From Conexibacter sp. (GTDB lineage: Bacteria > Actinomycetota > Thermoleophilia > Solirubrobacterales > Solirubrobacteraceae): a stretch of DNA of 8,375 nt. Location: positions 1 to 8,375 of the forward strand of contig JAOPZP010000346.1 in assembly GCA_025964055.1 (NCBI GenBank). The letters are read 5' to 3'. The first letter of the stretch is position 1. Each line of letters begins with the position of its first letter. The translations under genes were made by a program, and so were the position numbers. The notes beneath the pieces are model-generated. The model saw only the letters and a list, made by a program, of their open reading frames with translations. It did no database searches and was not told the DNA's origin. This document shows, one piece after another, positions 1 through 6,209 of the stretch.

Positions 1-454
1 GCTCGACGACCGAGAGCGCCGCGGCGTCGGCGCCGGCCGGCACCGGCAGGAGGTTGCCCTGCTCCACCGCGGCCGCCGGCACGCGGACGTACTCGGCGAA
101 GCCGCCGTCGAAGGTGATGCCGAACGCCTCGGCCTCGCGGCACAGGTTCAGCCGGCCGGCCCGGCAGGCGGGGCAGCGCCCGCAGCCGAGGTTGGGCGCG
201 ACGAAGACGCGGTCGCCCTCGGCGACGCCGTTCACGCCGGCGCCCAGCGCGCTGATCTCGGCGACCAGCTCGTGGCCGGGCACGCGCCGCGTGCCGTCGG
301 GGTAGGCGCGGTGCGCGCCCTTGGCGATCCGCAGGTCGGTGCCGCAGATCCCGCAGGCCAGCACGCGCGCGACGACCTCGCCCGCCGCGGGCTCGGGCCG
401 CGCGCGGTCCTCCAGGTCCAGGCGCCCGGCGCCCTCGTAGACGAGCGCACGCAT
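1..454 (-). CDS. Zinc-dependent alcohol/polyol dehydrogenase (MDR family), N-terminal part
   Basis: This is the first 151 codons of a medium-chain zinc dehydrogenase; the gene runs off the left edge. Family members oxidise an alcohol, polyol or sugar hydroxyl with NAD(P)+ in the cytoplasm. The catalytic domain is clear. C37, in the CGICGTD segment (34-40), and the H61-E62 pair in PGHELV are the usual catalytic-zinc region. C91, C94, C97 and C105 form the four-cysteine structural-zinc lobe (CGRCPACRAGRLNLC). The segment FGITFDGGFAEYVRVP (111-126) is typical of threonine/sorbitol dehydrogenase-like members. The Rossmann cofactor domain is outside the window, so cofactor preference is unknown. 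The ATG at 454 overlaps the TGA of the preceding oxidoreductase as TGATG, with no clear Shine-Dalgarno sequence of its own, so translation is probably coupled. It is the third gene of the kinase operon and probably acts on the same substrate or an intermediate. The family is certain; the substrate is not known. Confidence 0.93.
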   Translation of the reverse strand, partial: MRALVYEGAGRLDLEDRARPEPAAGEVVARVLACGICGTDLRIAKGAHRAYPDGTRRVPGHELVAEISALGAGVNGVAEGDRVFVAPNLGCGRCPACRAGRLNLCREAEAFGITFDGGFAEYVRVPAAAVEQGNLLPVPAGADAAALSVVE

Positions 455-1482
455 CAGGCGGCGGCGCCCACGAGCTCGACCGGGCGGGTCTCCTGCCACG
501 AGCGGTTGGCCGCCACGACGATCTCCACCGCGCGCTTGCCGTCCACCCCGTCGGGGCCGTTCATCTCGCCGCCGCGCACCGCGTCGACGAACCCGGTGAT
601 CTCGTGCACGTAGCCCCACGAGAACCGCTCGGGCCAGGTCTTGTGCACGGGGCGGGTGCCGCCGACGCTGCGGTCGACGCAGGTGAGCACGGGCATGCCC
701 AGCGTGTCGCCGATGGTGATCAGCCCCTCGGTCCCGATGACCTCGACGCGCGCGTCGTAGCCGTACTGCGCCGGGCAGACGCCGTCGACCACGCCGACGG
801 CGTCGCTGGCGAAGCGCAGCGTGACGACCGCCGTGTCGTAGAAGCCCTCGACGGTGATGCCGTTGCGCTCGCCCTTGTGGTTGGCGACCTCGGCGTAGAC
901 GCGGGTGACCTCGCTGCCGGTCATCCAGCGCACGGTGTCGAAGCAGTGGCTGTTGACCTCGGCGAGCATGCCGTTGCTCAGCGCGATGTCGTGGGCCCAG
1001 GCCGGCGGCAGTCCCGGACCGCGGGTGAGCGACTTGACCATGGTCACGTCGCCGATGTCGCCGTTGGCGATGCGCGCGAAGGCCTCGACGAACTCGGGCT
1101 GGTAGCGGCGGACGTAGCCGATCTGCAGCACGCGCCCGGCCGCGGCGGCCGCGTGGCTCATGTCGTCGCACTCGGCGGCCGACAGCGCCATCGGCTTCTC
1201 GCAGAAGACGTGCAGGCCGGCCTCCAGCGCTTCGACCGCGAGGTCGCGGTGCGTGAAGGTCGGCGTCGCGATGACGACCGCGTCGATGTCGGCGCCGGCG
1301 ATCGCGGCGGCCAGGGTGGCGAACGGCTTGGCGTCGAGGCCGGCGGCCACGTCGGCCGCGCGCGCGGCGTCGTCGTCGACGATCGCCGTCATGCGGGCGT
1401 CCGGCACGTAGCGATGGACGTTGGTGGCGTGCAGCGCGCCGGCGCGGCCGGCGCCGATCAGGCAGACGTTCGTCGGGGGCAT
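454..1482 (-). CDS. Gfo/Idh/MocA family NAD(P)-dependent oxidoreductase (first of two)
   Basis: This 342-residue protein has the length and two-domain plan of the family, which includes inositol 2-dehydrogenases and glucose-fructose oxidoreductase. An N-terminal Rossmann fold (1-125) starts NVCLIGAGRAG, with GAGRAG at 10-15. The family EKP motif is at 95-97, with K96 the expected catalytic lysine. The C-terminal alpha/beta domain carries AEVNSHCFDTVRWMTG (174-189). H179 is the likely catalytic histidine, and E175 sits where inositol dehydrogenases usually have Asp. The frame stays open far upstream, into the kinase gene. The ATG at 1482 is chosen because it begins exactly at the fold and overlaps the kinase stop as TGATG. 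The protein should be cytoplasmic and oxidise a ring or chain hydroxyl of a sugar, cyclitol or sugar acid. Only about a quarter of its residues appear to match the other oxidoreductase in this window by eye, so the two are not a recent duplication. Its substrate is unknown. Confidence 0.93.
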   Translation of the reverse strand: MPPTNVCLIGAGRAGALHATNVHRYVPDARMTAIVDDDAARAADVAAGLDAKPFATLAAAIAGADIDAVVIATPTFTHRDLAVEALEAGLHVFCEKPMALSAAECDDMSHAAAAAGRVLQIGYVRRYQPEFVEAFARIANGDIGDVTMVKSLTRGPGLPPAWAHDIALSNGMLAEVNSHCFDTVRWMTGSEVTRVYAEVANHKGERNGITVEGFYDTAVVTLRFASDAVGVVDGVCPAQYGYDARVEVIGTEGLITIGDTLGMPVLTCVDRSVGGTRPVHKTWPERFSWGYVHEITGFVDAVRGGEMNGPDGVDGKRAVEIVVAANRSWQETRPVELVGAAA

Positions 1483-3011
1483 CAGACCAGGTGCCTTTCG
1501 GGTGGGGACGGAAGCGGGGTCCGGGCGGCGAGCGTCTCGACGAGCTCGGCGTACCGGTCGGTGAGGGCGGCGTACTGCGCGTGGCGGGCGGGGTCGGGCT
1601 CGACGCGGGTGGTCGCCGGCACGCGGGCGGCGACCTCGCCGAGGTCGACCAGCCCGACGCCGGCGGCGGCCAGCAGGGCCGCGCCGCGCGTCGCGGTCTC
1701 CTCGATGCGGACGCGCTCGACCGGCAGGCCGAGCACGTCGGCCTTGATCGCGTTCCAGAGGTCGCTGCGCGCGCCGCCGCCGATGGCGTGCACGACGTCG
1801 AAGTCGACGGCGGGATGCAGCCGGCGCATCGCGCCGAGGTAGCCGGCGTACTCGAAGGCCACGGCCTCCATGATCGACCGGGCCAGGTGGCCGCGGCCGT
1901 GGCCGAAGCCGAGGCCCACCCAGGCGCCCCGCATCGCGGGGTCGTGCGGGGCGACGCGGCCTTCGAGGTGCGGGACGAACAGCAGCCCGTCGGCGCCGGG
2001 GTCCACCGTGGCGGCCTCGGCGAGCAGGCGCTCCAGCGACGGGGTCTCGTCGCCGGCGGCGGCCGCGGGGCGCGTGACGAGGCGCTCGAGCCAGTGCAGC
2101 GCGCTGCCGCCGCCCGCGACGTAGTTGAGGGGCAGCCACTGGCCGGGCAGCGCGCCGCGCATGATCATCAGGCCGTGGCGCTCGTCGGGCCGGAACGCGT
2201 CGACGACCCCGAGCAGCACGGCGGCGGTGCCGGCGGTGTCCAGCAGCTGGCCGGTGCGCACGATCCCGGCGCCCAGCGCGCCGGTGGCGGTGTCCCCCGC
2301 GCCGGCGATCACCGGCGTGCCCGGGCGCAGCCCGCAGCGCGCGGCGCTGGCGGCGGTTAGCTCGCCCACGACGGCCTCGGAGGCCACGATCGACGGCAGC
2401 CGCTCGGCGTCCAGGCCCAGTGCGGCGATCAGCTCGGGCGACCACTGCCCGGTGCTCGCGTCGGCGACGCCGGTGAAGTGCAGGTAGGTCGGGTCGATGA
2501 ACGCCTCGTCTGCCGTCAGGCCGGCGAGCCGGCCGGCGACGTAGACCGCGGGCATGACGAACCGCGCGATGCGCTCGTAGGTCTCGGGGCGCTCGTCGCG
2601 CCACCACTGCATCTTGGGCGCGTGGTCGACCATCGGCGGGCAGCCGGTGCGCCGGGCGAGCAGGTCGCCGTCGGTGGCGGCCAGCCGCTGCAGCTGCGGC
2701 GTGCAGCGCGCGTCCAGCCACGAGTCGTAGGGCGTCACGGCGGTCCAGGTCTCGTCGATGCCCATGACGCCGGCCATCTGGCCGGTCACCGCCAGGCCGG
2801 CGATCGCCGCCGGCGCGGCGCCCGAGCGGGCGACGGCCTCGGCCACCGCGTCGCAGGACGAGGCGAAGAGCTCGTCGGGATCCTGGTCGACCTCGCCGGC
2901 CGCGCCGCGCCGCAGGGTCGTGGGGACCTGTGCCGTCGCGACGGCGGTGCCGTCCAGGCGGTACACGCCCGCCTTGGTGCTCGACGTGCCCACGTCGAGG
3001 CCGATGACCAC
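1482..3011 (-). CDS. FGGY-family carbohydrate kinase (xylulokinase-like)
   Basis: This 509-residue protein matches the usual 480-520 length of FGGY kinases, which phosphorylate sugars or polyols with ATP. Phosphate-1 motif IGLDVGTSSTKAG is at 3-15. A substrate-loop segment SWLDAR is at 97-102. GAGDTATGALGAG (237-249) carries the expected catalytic base D240. LDTAGTAAVLLG is at 257-268. The C-terminal ATP/FGGY signature AIGGGARSDLWNAIKADVLG is at 409-428. The pattern is closest to xylulokinases, but many paralogues with other substrates (ribulose, fuculose, erythritol and others) share these motifs, so no gene symbol is given. The GTG at 3011 is preferred because GGAGG lies 5 nt upstream and the protein then starts MVIGLDVG as family members do. 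A GTG at 3023 would add four residues. An ATG at 3074 would lie upstream of the promoter called here. It is the first gene of unit C and likely phosphorylates the ketose made by the isomerase of unit A. Confidence 0.92.
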   Translation of the reverse strand: MVIGLDVGTSSTKAGVYRLDGTAVATAQVPTTLRRGAAGEVDQDPDELFASSCDAVAEAVARSGAAPAAIAGLAVTGQMAGVMGIDETWTAVTPYDSWLDARCTPQLQRLAATDGDLLARRTGCPPMVDHAPKMQWWRDERPETYERIARFVMPAVYVAGRLAGLTADEAFIDPTYLHFTGVADASTGQWSPELIAALGLDAERLPSIVASEAVVGELTAASAARCGLRPGTPVIAGAGDTATGALGAGIVRTGQLLDTAGTAAVLLGVVDAFRPDERHGLMIMRGALPGQWLPLNYVAGGGSALHWLERLVTRPAAAAGDETPSLERLLAEAATVDPGADGLLFVPHLEGRVAPHDPAMRGAWVGLGFGHGRGHLARSIMEAVAFEYAGYLGAMRRLHPAVDFDVVHAIGGGARSDLWNAIKADVLGLPVERVRIEETATRGAALLAAAGVGLVDLGEVAARVPATTRVEPDPARHAQYAALTDRYAELVETLAARTPLPSPPERHLV

Positions 3012-3026
3012 TGCCTCCTCCACACT

Positions 3027-3046
3027 TGTGATCCTGTCATAACAAG
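3027..3046 (-). promoter_or_regulatory. Predicted GntR operator, copy C
   Basis: The minus strand reads CTTGTTATGACAGGATCACA. The core CTTGT-TATG-ACAGG is an imperfect palindrome (4 of 5 arm positions paired) with the GT-N4-AC arrangement known for HutC-type GntR regulators. It is followed by GGATC-ACA, so the whole fits TGT-N4-ACA-N5-ACA as in the other two copies. It covers the -10 hexamer and the end of the spacer, a position expected to block RNA polymerase. That the window's own GntR protein binds here is inferred. Confidence 0.6.
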
Positions 3047-3059
3047 CTGGGTCGGTCAA
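3031..3059 (-). promoter_or_regulatory. Predicted promoter of the kinase-oxidoreductase-dehydrogenase operon
   Basis: On the minus strand the -35 hexamer TTGACC (3059-3054) is followed 17 bp later by CAGGAT (3036-3031). The latter matches the -10 consensus at the three most conserved positions (A2, A5, T6). The start of transcription would fall near 3024, giving a leader of about 13 nt that is just long enough to carry the GGAGG ribosome site. The -10 element lies inside the shared operator. The rest of the 3012-3111 gap shows no convincing terminator for the upstream repressor gene. A GGAC/GTCC pairing near 3071-3085 is too short and has no T tract. Confidence 0.5.
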
Positions 3060-3111
3060 GCTTCCCCGGGACATCTCAGGTCCTTGCCGGTAGGTCGCGC
3101 CGGAGCTGCGC

Positions 3112-3921
3112 CTAGAAGACGCTGAGGTCCGTCGGCGCGTCGCTGATGGCCATCGTGCCCGAGCCCTCCGCGCGCTCGCGCTCGCGGCGCAGGTGCACGT
3201 CGAACCGGCTGCGATCGCCGCGATGCCAGGCCAGGAAGTACTCCACGGGCCGGTCGCCGGCGTCGAAGCTCAGGCTCTTGAGCAGCAGCACCGGATCGCC
3301 GGGCGCGATGCCCAGCAGCGTCGCGTGCTCCACGCCCGCCAGCGCCGCCTCGATCGTCCGGCGGCCGTGCACGAGCGTGATGCCGAGGTCGTGCTCGAGC
3401 GTCGAGTACAGGGAGCGGTGGCGCATGTCGAGCTCCAGCAGCGGCGCACACCGGTGGCCCGGCAGGAACGTGGAGGTGAACACCCACGGCTCGCCGTTGA
3501 TCGAGCGCACGCGGTCCAGGCGCACGACGACCTCGCCCGACTCGAGCTTGAGCACCTGCGAGATGTGGGCGCTGGGCACCTGGCTCTCGAAGAGGCGCAC
3601 CTCGTTGTCCAGGCGCTGCCCGCGTGCCGAGACCTCCTCGGCGAGGCCGATGAGGCTCTGGGCGAGATGCTCGTCGACCTTCGGCGGCGCGACGAACGAC
3701 CCGCGTCCCTTGTAACGGTGGATCAGGCCCTCGTTCGTCAGCTCGGCCAGCGCCTGGCGCACGACCGTCCGGCTCACGTCGTAGGTGTCGCAGAGCTGCG
3801 CCTCGCTCGGGAGCTGCTCGCCCACGGCCAGCGTCCCGCTGCCCATGGCGTCCTCGAGGATCTCGCGCAGCTGCTCGTAATACGGGACCCTCGAGGACTT
3901 GTCGATTCTCATGCGCACCAT
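3112..3921 (-). CDS. GntR-family transcriptional repressor, HutC subfamily (UTRA domain)
   Basis: This 269-residue DNA-binding regulator has a winged helix at about 12-79. The segment VPYYEQLREIL leads into QLPSEAQLCDTYDVSRTVVRQAL (recognition helix around 48-60) and the wing GLIHRYKGRGSFVAPP. A UTRA effector-binding domain follows at about 95-245 and ends in PVEYFLAWHRGDRSRFDV, a hallmark of the HutC subfamily. UTRA domains bind small ligands such as sugar phosphates or amino acid derivatives and usually release the protein from DNA. About 25 polar residues follow the domain, with no known motif. The ATG at 3921 has GGAG 9 nt upstream; an ATG at 3912 would lose only three residues. The gene lies 69 nt after the preceding oxidoreductase, with no clear promoter or operator in that gap, so it is probably co-transcribed with it. 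The three operator-like sites in the window suggest it controls all three units, including its own. The family is certain; the effector is unknown. Confidence 0.94.
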   Translation of the reverse strand: MVRMRIDKSSRVPYYEQLREILEDAMGSGTLAVGEQLPSEAQLCDTYDVSRTVVRQALAELTNEGLIHRYKGRGSFVAPPKVDEHLAQSLIGLAEEVSARGQRLDNEVRLFESQVPSAHISQVLKLESGEVVVRLDRVRSINGEPWVFTSTFLPGHRCAPLLELDMRHRSLYSTLEHDLGITLVHGRRTIEAALAGVEHATLLGIAPGDPVLLLKSLSFDAGDRPVEYFLAWHRGDRSRFDVHLRRERERAEGSGTMAISDAPTDLSVF

Positions 3922-3990
3922 GGTGAAGTGCTCCGCGTTCGTAGTCGGCGTCTCATCACGCTACCGACGGGGTGGGCCAGAATGCCTGCG

Positions 3991-5040
3991 TCACGACCTC
4001 GCCGTCAACGCCGGCACGCCGATGTCGACCCAGTCGCCGGTGCGTGTGGACTCGACGGCACCGAAGACCAGGGCCAGGCTGCGAAGGTTGTCCTCGCCGC
4101 TGGCCTGCGGCGCGCGCCCTTCGCGGTTGGCGCTCACGAACTCGTGCAGCGTACCGGCGCGCTCCTCGGCGGGCAGTTGGACGAGCGGCACGTCCATGAC
4201 GCCGTCGCCGCGCTCCAGCGCGTCCTTGCGGTAGACGGTCAGCCCGAAGTTGTGTGGCCGGTACTCGACGCGGTTGTGCTCCCACACGATCGAGCCCTCG
4301 GTGCCCTGGATCTCCCAGCTGCCGTCCCAGGTCGTCTCGCGGCTGCGCGAGACCCAGCTGCCGCTGTAGGAGACGCGCGCGGCGCCGCCCTCGGTCTCGA
4401 ACTGGGCGAACGCGGAGGCGTTGCCGCCGAACCAGCTCCACGACGGGTTGAAGCTCGTCGCGCGGACGCGCACGGGCTCCAGCCCGAGGATGCCGCGCAG
4501 GAAGTCGAAGTGGTGGATCGCCATGTCGACGATCAGCGGCTCGTCCATCTCCTCGCGGAAGCCGCCGAACACCGGGGCCTTGGCGAAGCGGACGTCGACC
4601 TGCTCGATGGCGCCGACCGCGCCCTCGTCGATGAGCCGGCGGACGGTCTGCGGCCCGCGCTTGAAGCGGAAGGACTGCGTCACCATGACGGTGCGGCCCA
4701 GCGCGTCGGCGCGCTCGACGATCTTCGCGGCCTCCTCGACGCTGGGCGCGAACGGCTTCTCGACGAGGATGTCGAGCCCGGCCTCCAGGCAGGCCGTCGC
4801 GACGTCCACGTGGACCTCCGGCGGGACGACGACGAGGGCGGCGTCGGCCTGCACGTTGGCCAGCGCGTCCTCCAAGACCGAGAAGCGCCGGTTCGCCGGC
4901 AGGCTGATCGGGTCGCAGGTCTGGGCCAGGGCCGCGTCGTTGAGATCGACGACCGCCGCCAGCTCGGTCTCAGGGAACTCGTGGATGACCCGCGCCCAGC
5001 CCGAACCCCAGAACCCGCCCCCGACTTGGATGACCCGCAT
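3991..5040 (-). CDS. Gfo/Idh/MocA family NAD(P)-dependent oxidoreductase (second of two)
   Basis: This 349-residue cytoplasmic dehydrogenase begins at the Rossmann fold with MRVIQVGGGFWGSGW; the dinucleotide-binding glycines are at 7-12. VEKPFAPS (93-100) gives the family EKP motif, with K95 the likely catalytic lysine. VDMAIHHFDFLRG (171-183) holds D172 and H176, the canonical Asp/His pair of inositol-dehydrogenase-like members. The C-terminal domain has many aromatics (WSWFGG 201-206, GSWEIQGTEGSIVWEH 240-255), consistent with a carbohydrate-binding face. The ATG at 5040 has GGAGG 7 nt upstream. It is the first gene of unit B and directly precedes the repressor gene, with its promoter and an operator copy just upstream. 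It probably oxidises or reduces the inducing sugar or an early intermediate. Lactonase, inositol or sugar-acid roles are all possible from family membership alone. Confidence 0.93.
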   Translation of the reverse strand: MRVIQVGGGFWGSGWARVIHEFPETELAAVVDLNDAALAQTCDPISLPANRRFSVLEDALANVQADAALVVVPPEVHVDVATACLEAGLDILVEKPFAPSVEEAAKIVERADALGRTVMVTQSFRFKRGPQTVRRLIDEGAVGAIEQVDVRFAKAPVFGGFREEMDEPLIVDMAIHHFDFLRGILGLEPVRVRATSFNPSWSWFGGNASAFAQFETEGGAARVSYSGSWVSRSRETTWDGSWEIQGTEGSIVWEHNRVEYRPHNFGLTVYRKDALERGDGVMDVPLVQLPAEERAGTLHEFVSANREGRAPQASGEDNLRSLALVFGAVESTRTGDWVDIGVPALTARS

Positions 5041-5053
5041 GCCCGCTCCTCCG

Positions 5054-5073
5054 CTTGTACTTACAGGATGACA
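5054..5073 (+). promoter_or_regulatory. Predicted GntR operator, copy B
   Basis: The plus strand reads CTTGTACTTACAGGATGACA. The core CTTGTA-CT-TACAGG pairs at 5 of 6 arm positions. It matches copy A at 17 of 20 bases when both are written in the same sense. Relative to the gene it controls it is inverted compared with copies A and C. It lies immediately downstream of the -10 hexamer, over the expected transcription start, which suits repression by steric block. Confidence 0.65.
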
Positions 5074-5075
5074 GC

Positions 5076-5104
5076 ACGGTAGTGCCCGAAGCGCGGACCG
5101 TCAA
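5076..5104 (-). promoter_or_regulatory. Predicted promoter of the oxidoreductase-repressor unit
   Basis: On the minus strand, TTGACG (5104-5099) and TACCGT (5081-5076) are separated by exactly 17 bp. The -35 matches consensus at five positions and the -10 at three (T1, A2, T6). Transcription would start around 5069, leaving a leader of about 29 nt that includes operator copy B and the ribosome site GGAGG. The gap between the galM-like stop at 5121 and the ATG at 5040 holds nothing else recognisable. Confidence 0.5.
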
Positions 5105-5120
5105 GCTGCCTGCTTGCCGC

Positions 5121-6209
5121 TCAGCCGGGAAACGTCGAGAACGCGTAGACGGTCGCGTGCCGGTAGCGCTCGCCGGGGCGCAGGACGGTCGAGGGAAACG
5201 CGGAGTGGTTGGGCGAGTCGGGCAGGTGCTGGGCCTCGAAGGCGACGCCGGAGCGCGGGCCGTACGGGCCGCCGCTGGCTCCGCGCAGGGTGCCGTCGAG
5301 CAGGTTGCCCGTGTACACGTGCAGCGCCGGCTGGGTGGTCAGGACCCGCAGCGCCCGGCCGCTGGCGCGGTCGCGCAGCGTCGCCGCCTCGACCAGGCCG
5401 GGGCCGTCGCGGTCGAGGATCCAGTCGTGGTCGTAGCCGCCGGCGGCCGCCAGCGGCGCGAACGGCTCGGCGATCCGCGCCCCGATCGCCGCCGGCGTGC
5501 GGAAGTCCAGCGGCGTGCCGTCGACGGCGACCAGCGCGCCCGTCGGGACGAGGTGCTCGTCGGTCGCCGCGTAGGCGCCGGCGCGCACCTCGAGCTCGGC
5601 CGCCTCCACCGTGCCCGCCCCCTCGCCGCGGAGGTTCCAGTACGCGTGGCTGGTCAGGTTGACCACCGTCGGCGCGTCGGTGCTCGCCTCGAAGTCGATG
5701 CGCAGCGCCCCGCGCCCGTCGAGCGTGTAGGTCACGGCCGTGGTCAGCGTCCCGGGGAAGCCCTCCTCCCCGTCGGGGCTCGTGCCGGTCAGCCGCACGC
5801 CGACAGTGCCGTCGCCCCCGTCGATCGCCTGTGCCGCCCACACGCGCCGGTCGAAGCCCCGGGCGCCGCCGTGCAGCGCGTTGGGCGGGTCGTTGACGGT
5901 CACCGCGTGGGCCGTGCCGTCGAGCGTGAAGCGGCCGCCGGCGATGCGGTTGGCGTAGCGGCCGACGATCGCCCCGAAGTACGGGTTGGCGGCCAGGTAG
6001 GCGTCGCCGGTGTAGCCGGCGAGGCCGGCGAACCCGAGCGTCACGTTGGCGCCGCGGCCGTCGCGGTCGGGCACGCAGACCTCCTGGAGGATCCCGCCCA
6101 GCGTGAGGATCGAGACGGACATGCCGCGGCCGTCCTCGAGCGTGTGGCGCTCGATCGCGGTCCCGTCCGGCAGGCGGCCGAACGGCGAGCTGCGTGCCCG
6201 GGCGCTCAG
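5121..6209 (-). CDS. Aldose 1-epimerase (galactose mutarotase-like)
   Basis: The enzyme interconverts alpha and beta anomers of aldoses and supplies the anomer used by the isomerase. The 362-residue protein has the family landmarks in order: FGRLPDG (10-16), SILTLGGIL (33-41), GRYANRIAGG (83-92), NALHGG (110-115) with catalytic-type H113, VVNLTSHAYWNL (182-193) with H188, GYDHDW near 255, and a late VAFEAQHLPDSPN carrying the expected catalytic glutamate. It is full length for the family. The start is unusual: no in-frame ATG, GTG or TTG lies close upstream of the conserved N-terminus. The most plausible initiator is a CTG at 6209 overlapping the isomerase stop (CTGA), so translation would be coupled. 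An internal ATG at 6122 would remove the first beta strands. The gene is the second in unit A and ends 17 nt before the -35 of promoter B. Related mutarotases act on diverse sugars, so a galactose-specific role should not be assumed. Confidence 0.9.
   Translation of the reverse strand: MSARARSSPFGRLPDGTAIERHTLEDGRGMSVSILTLGGILQEVCVPDRDGRGANVTLGFAGLAGYTGDAYLAANPYFGAIVGRYANRIAGGRFTLDGTAHAVTVNDPPNALHGGARGFDRRVWAAQAIDGGDGTVGVRLTGTSPDGEEGFPGTLTTAVTYTLDGRGALRIDFEASTDAPTVVNLTSHAYWNLRGEGAGTVEAAELEVRAGAYAATDEHLVPTGALVAVDGTPLDFRTPAAIGARIAEPFAPLAAAGGYDHDWILDRDGPGLVEAATLRDRASGRALRVLTTQPALHVYTGNLLDGTLRGASGGPYGPRSGVAFEAQHLPDSPNHSAFPSTVLRPGERYRHATVYAFSTFPG

Noticed and set aside
604..1842. Plus-strand open frame of 412 codons, with others at 1491-2360, 2478-3125, 5055-6320 and 6194-7672
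   Set aside because: All lie antisense to genes with clear family motifs and have low-complexity translations, so they are shadow frames.
1483..2721. N-terminal extension of the first oxidoreductase reaching into the kinase gene
   Set aside because: The extra ~413 residues are Arg/Ala-rich and out of frame with the kinase. The conserved fold begins at the ATG at 1482, which overlaps the kinase stop.
1482..3011. Naming the kinase xylB and the isomerase araA or fucI
   Set aside because: Motifs support only the families. Substrate specificity in FGGY kinases and fucose-isomerase-like proteins cannot be read by eye, and the partner genes do not match a standard xylose, arabinose or fucose operon.
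3012..3074. Kinase start at the ATG at 3074
   Set aside because: It lies upstream of the predicted promoter and adds 21 residues before a motif that normally begins the protein.
3071..3111. Intrinsic terminator after the repressor gene
   Set aside because: Only 4-bp stems (CCGG/CCGG, GGAC/GTCC) and no T run are present.
3922..3990. Separate promoter or operator for the repressor gene
   Set aside because: No -35/-10 pair of good spacing and no TGT-N4-ACA-N5-ACA element was found. Co-transcription with the oxidoreductase is simpler.
454..5040. Recent tandem duplication of the two Gfo/Idh/MocA genes
   Set aside because: The proteins share family motifs but differ widely elsewhere, including at the catalytic Asp/Glu position, so they were probably acquired or diverged long ago.
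3193..5082. Very long open frame on the plus strand (629 codons)
   Set aside because: It is antisense to the repressor and the second oxidoreductase. Its composition is Arg/Ala/Asp/Val-rich with no recognisable motif, as expected for the opposite strand of high-GC genes.
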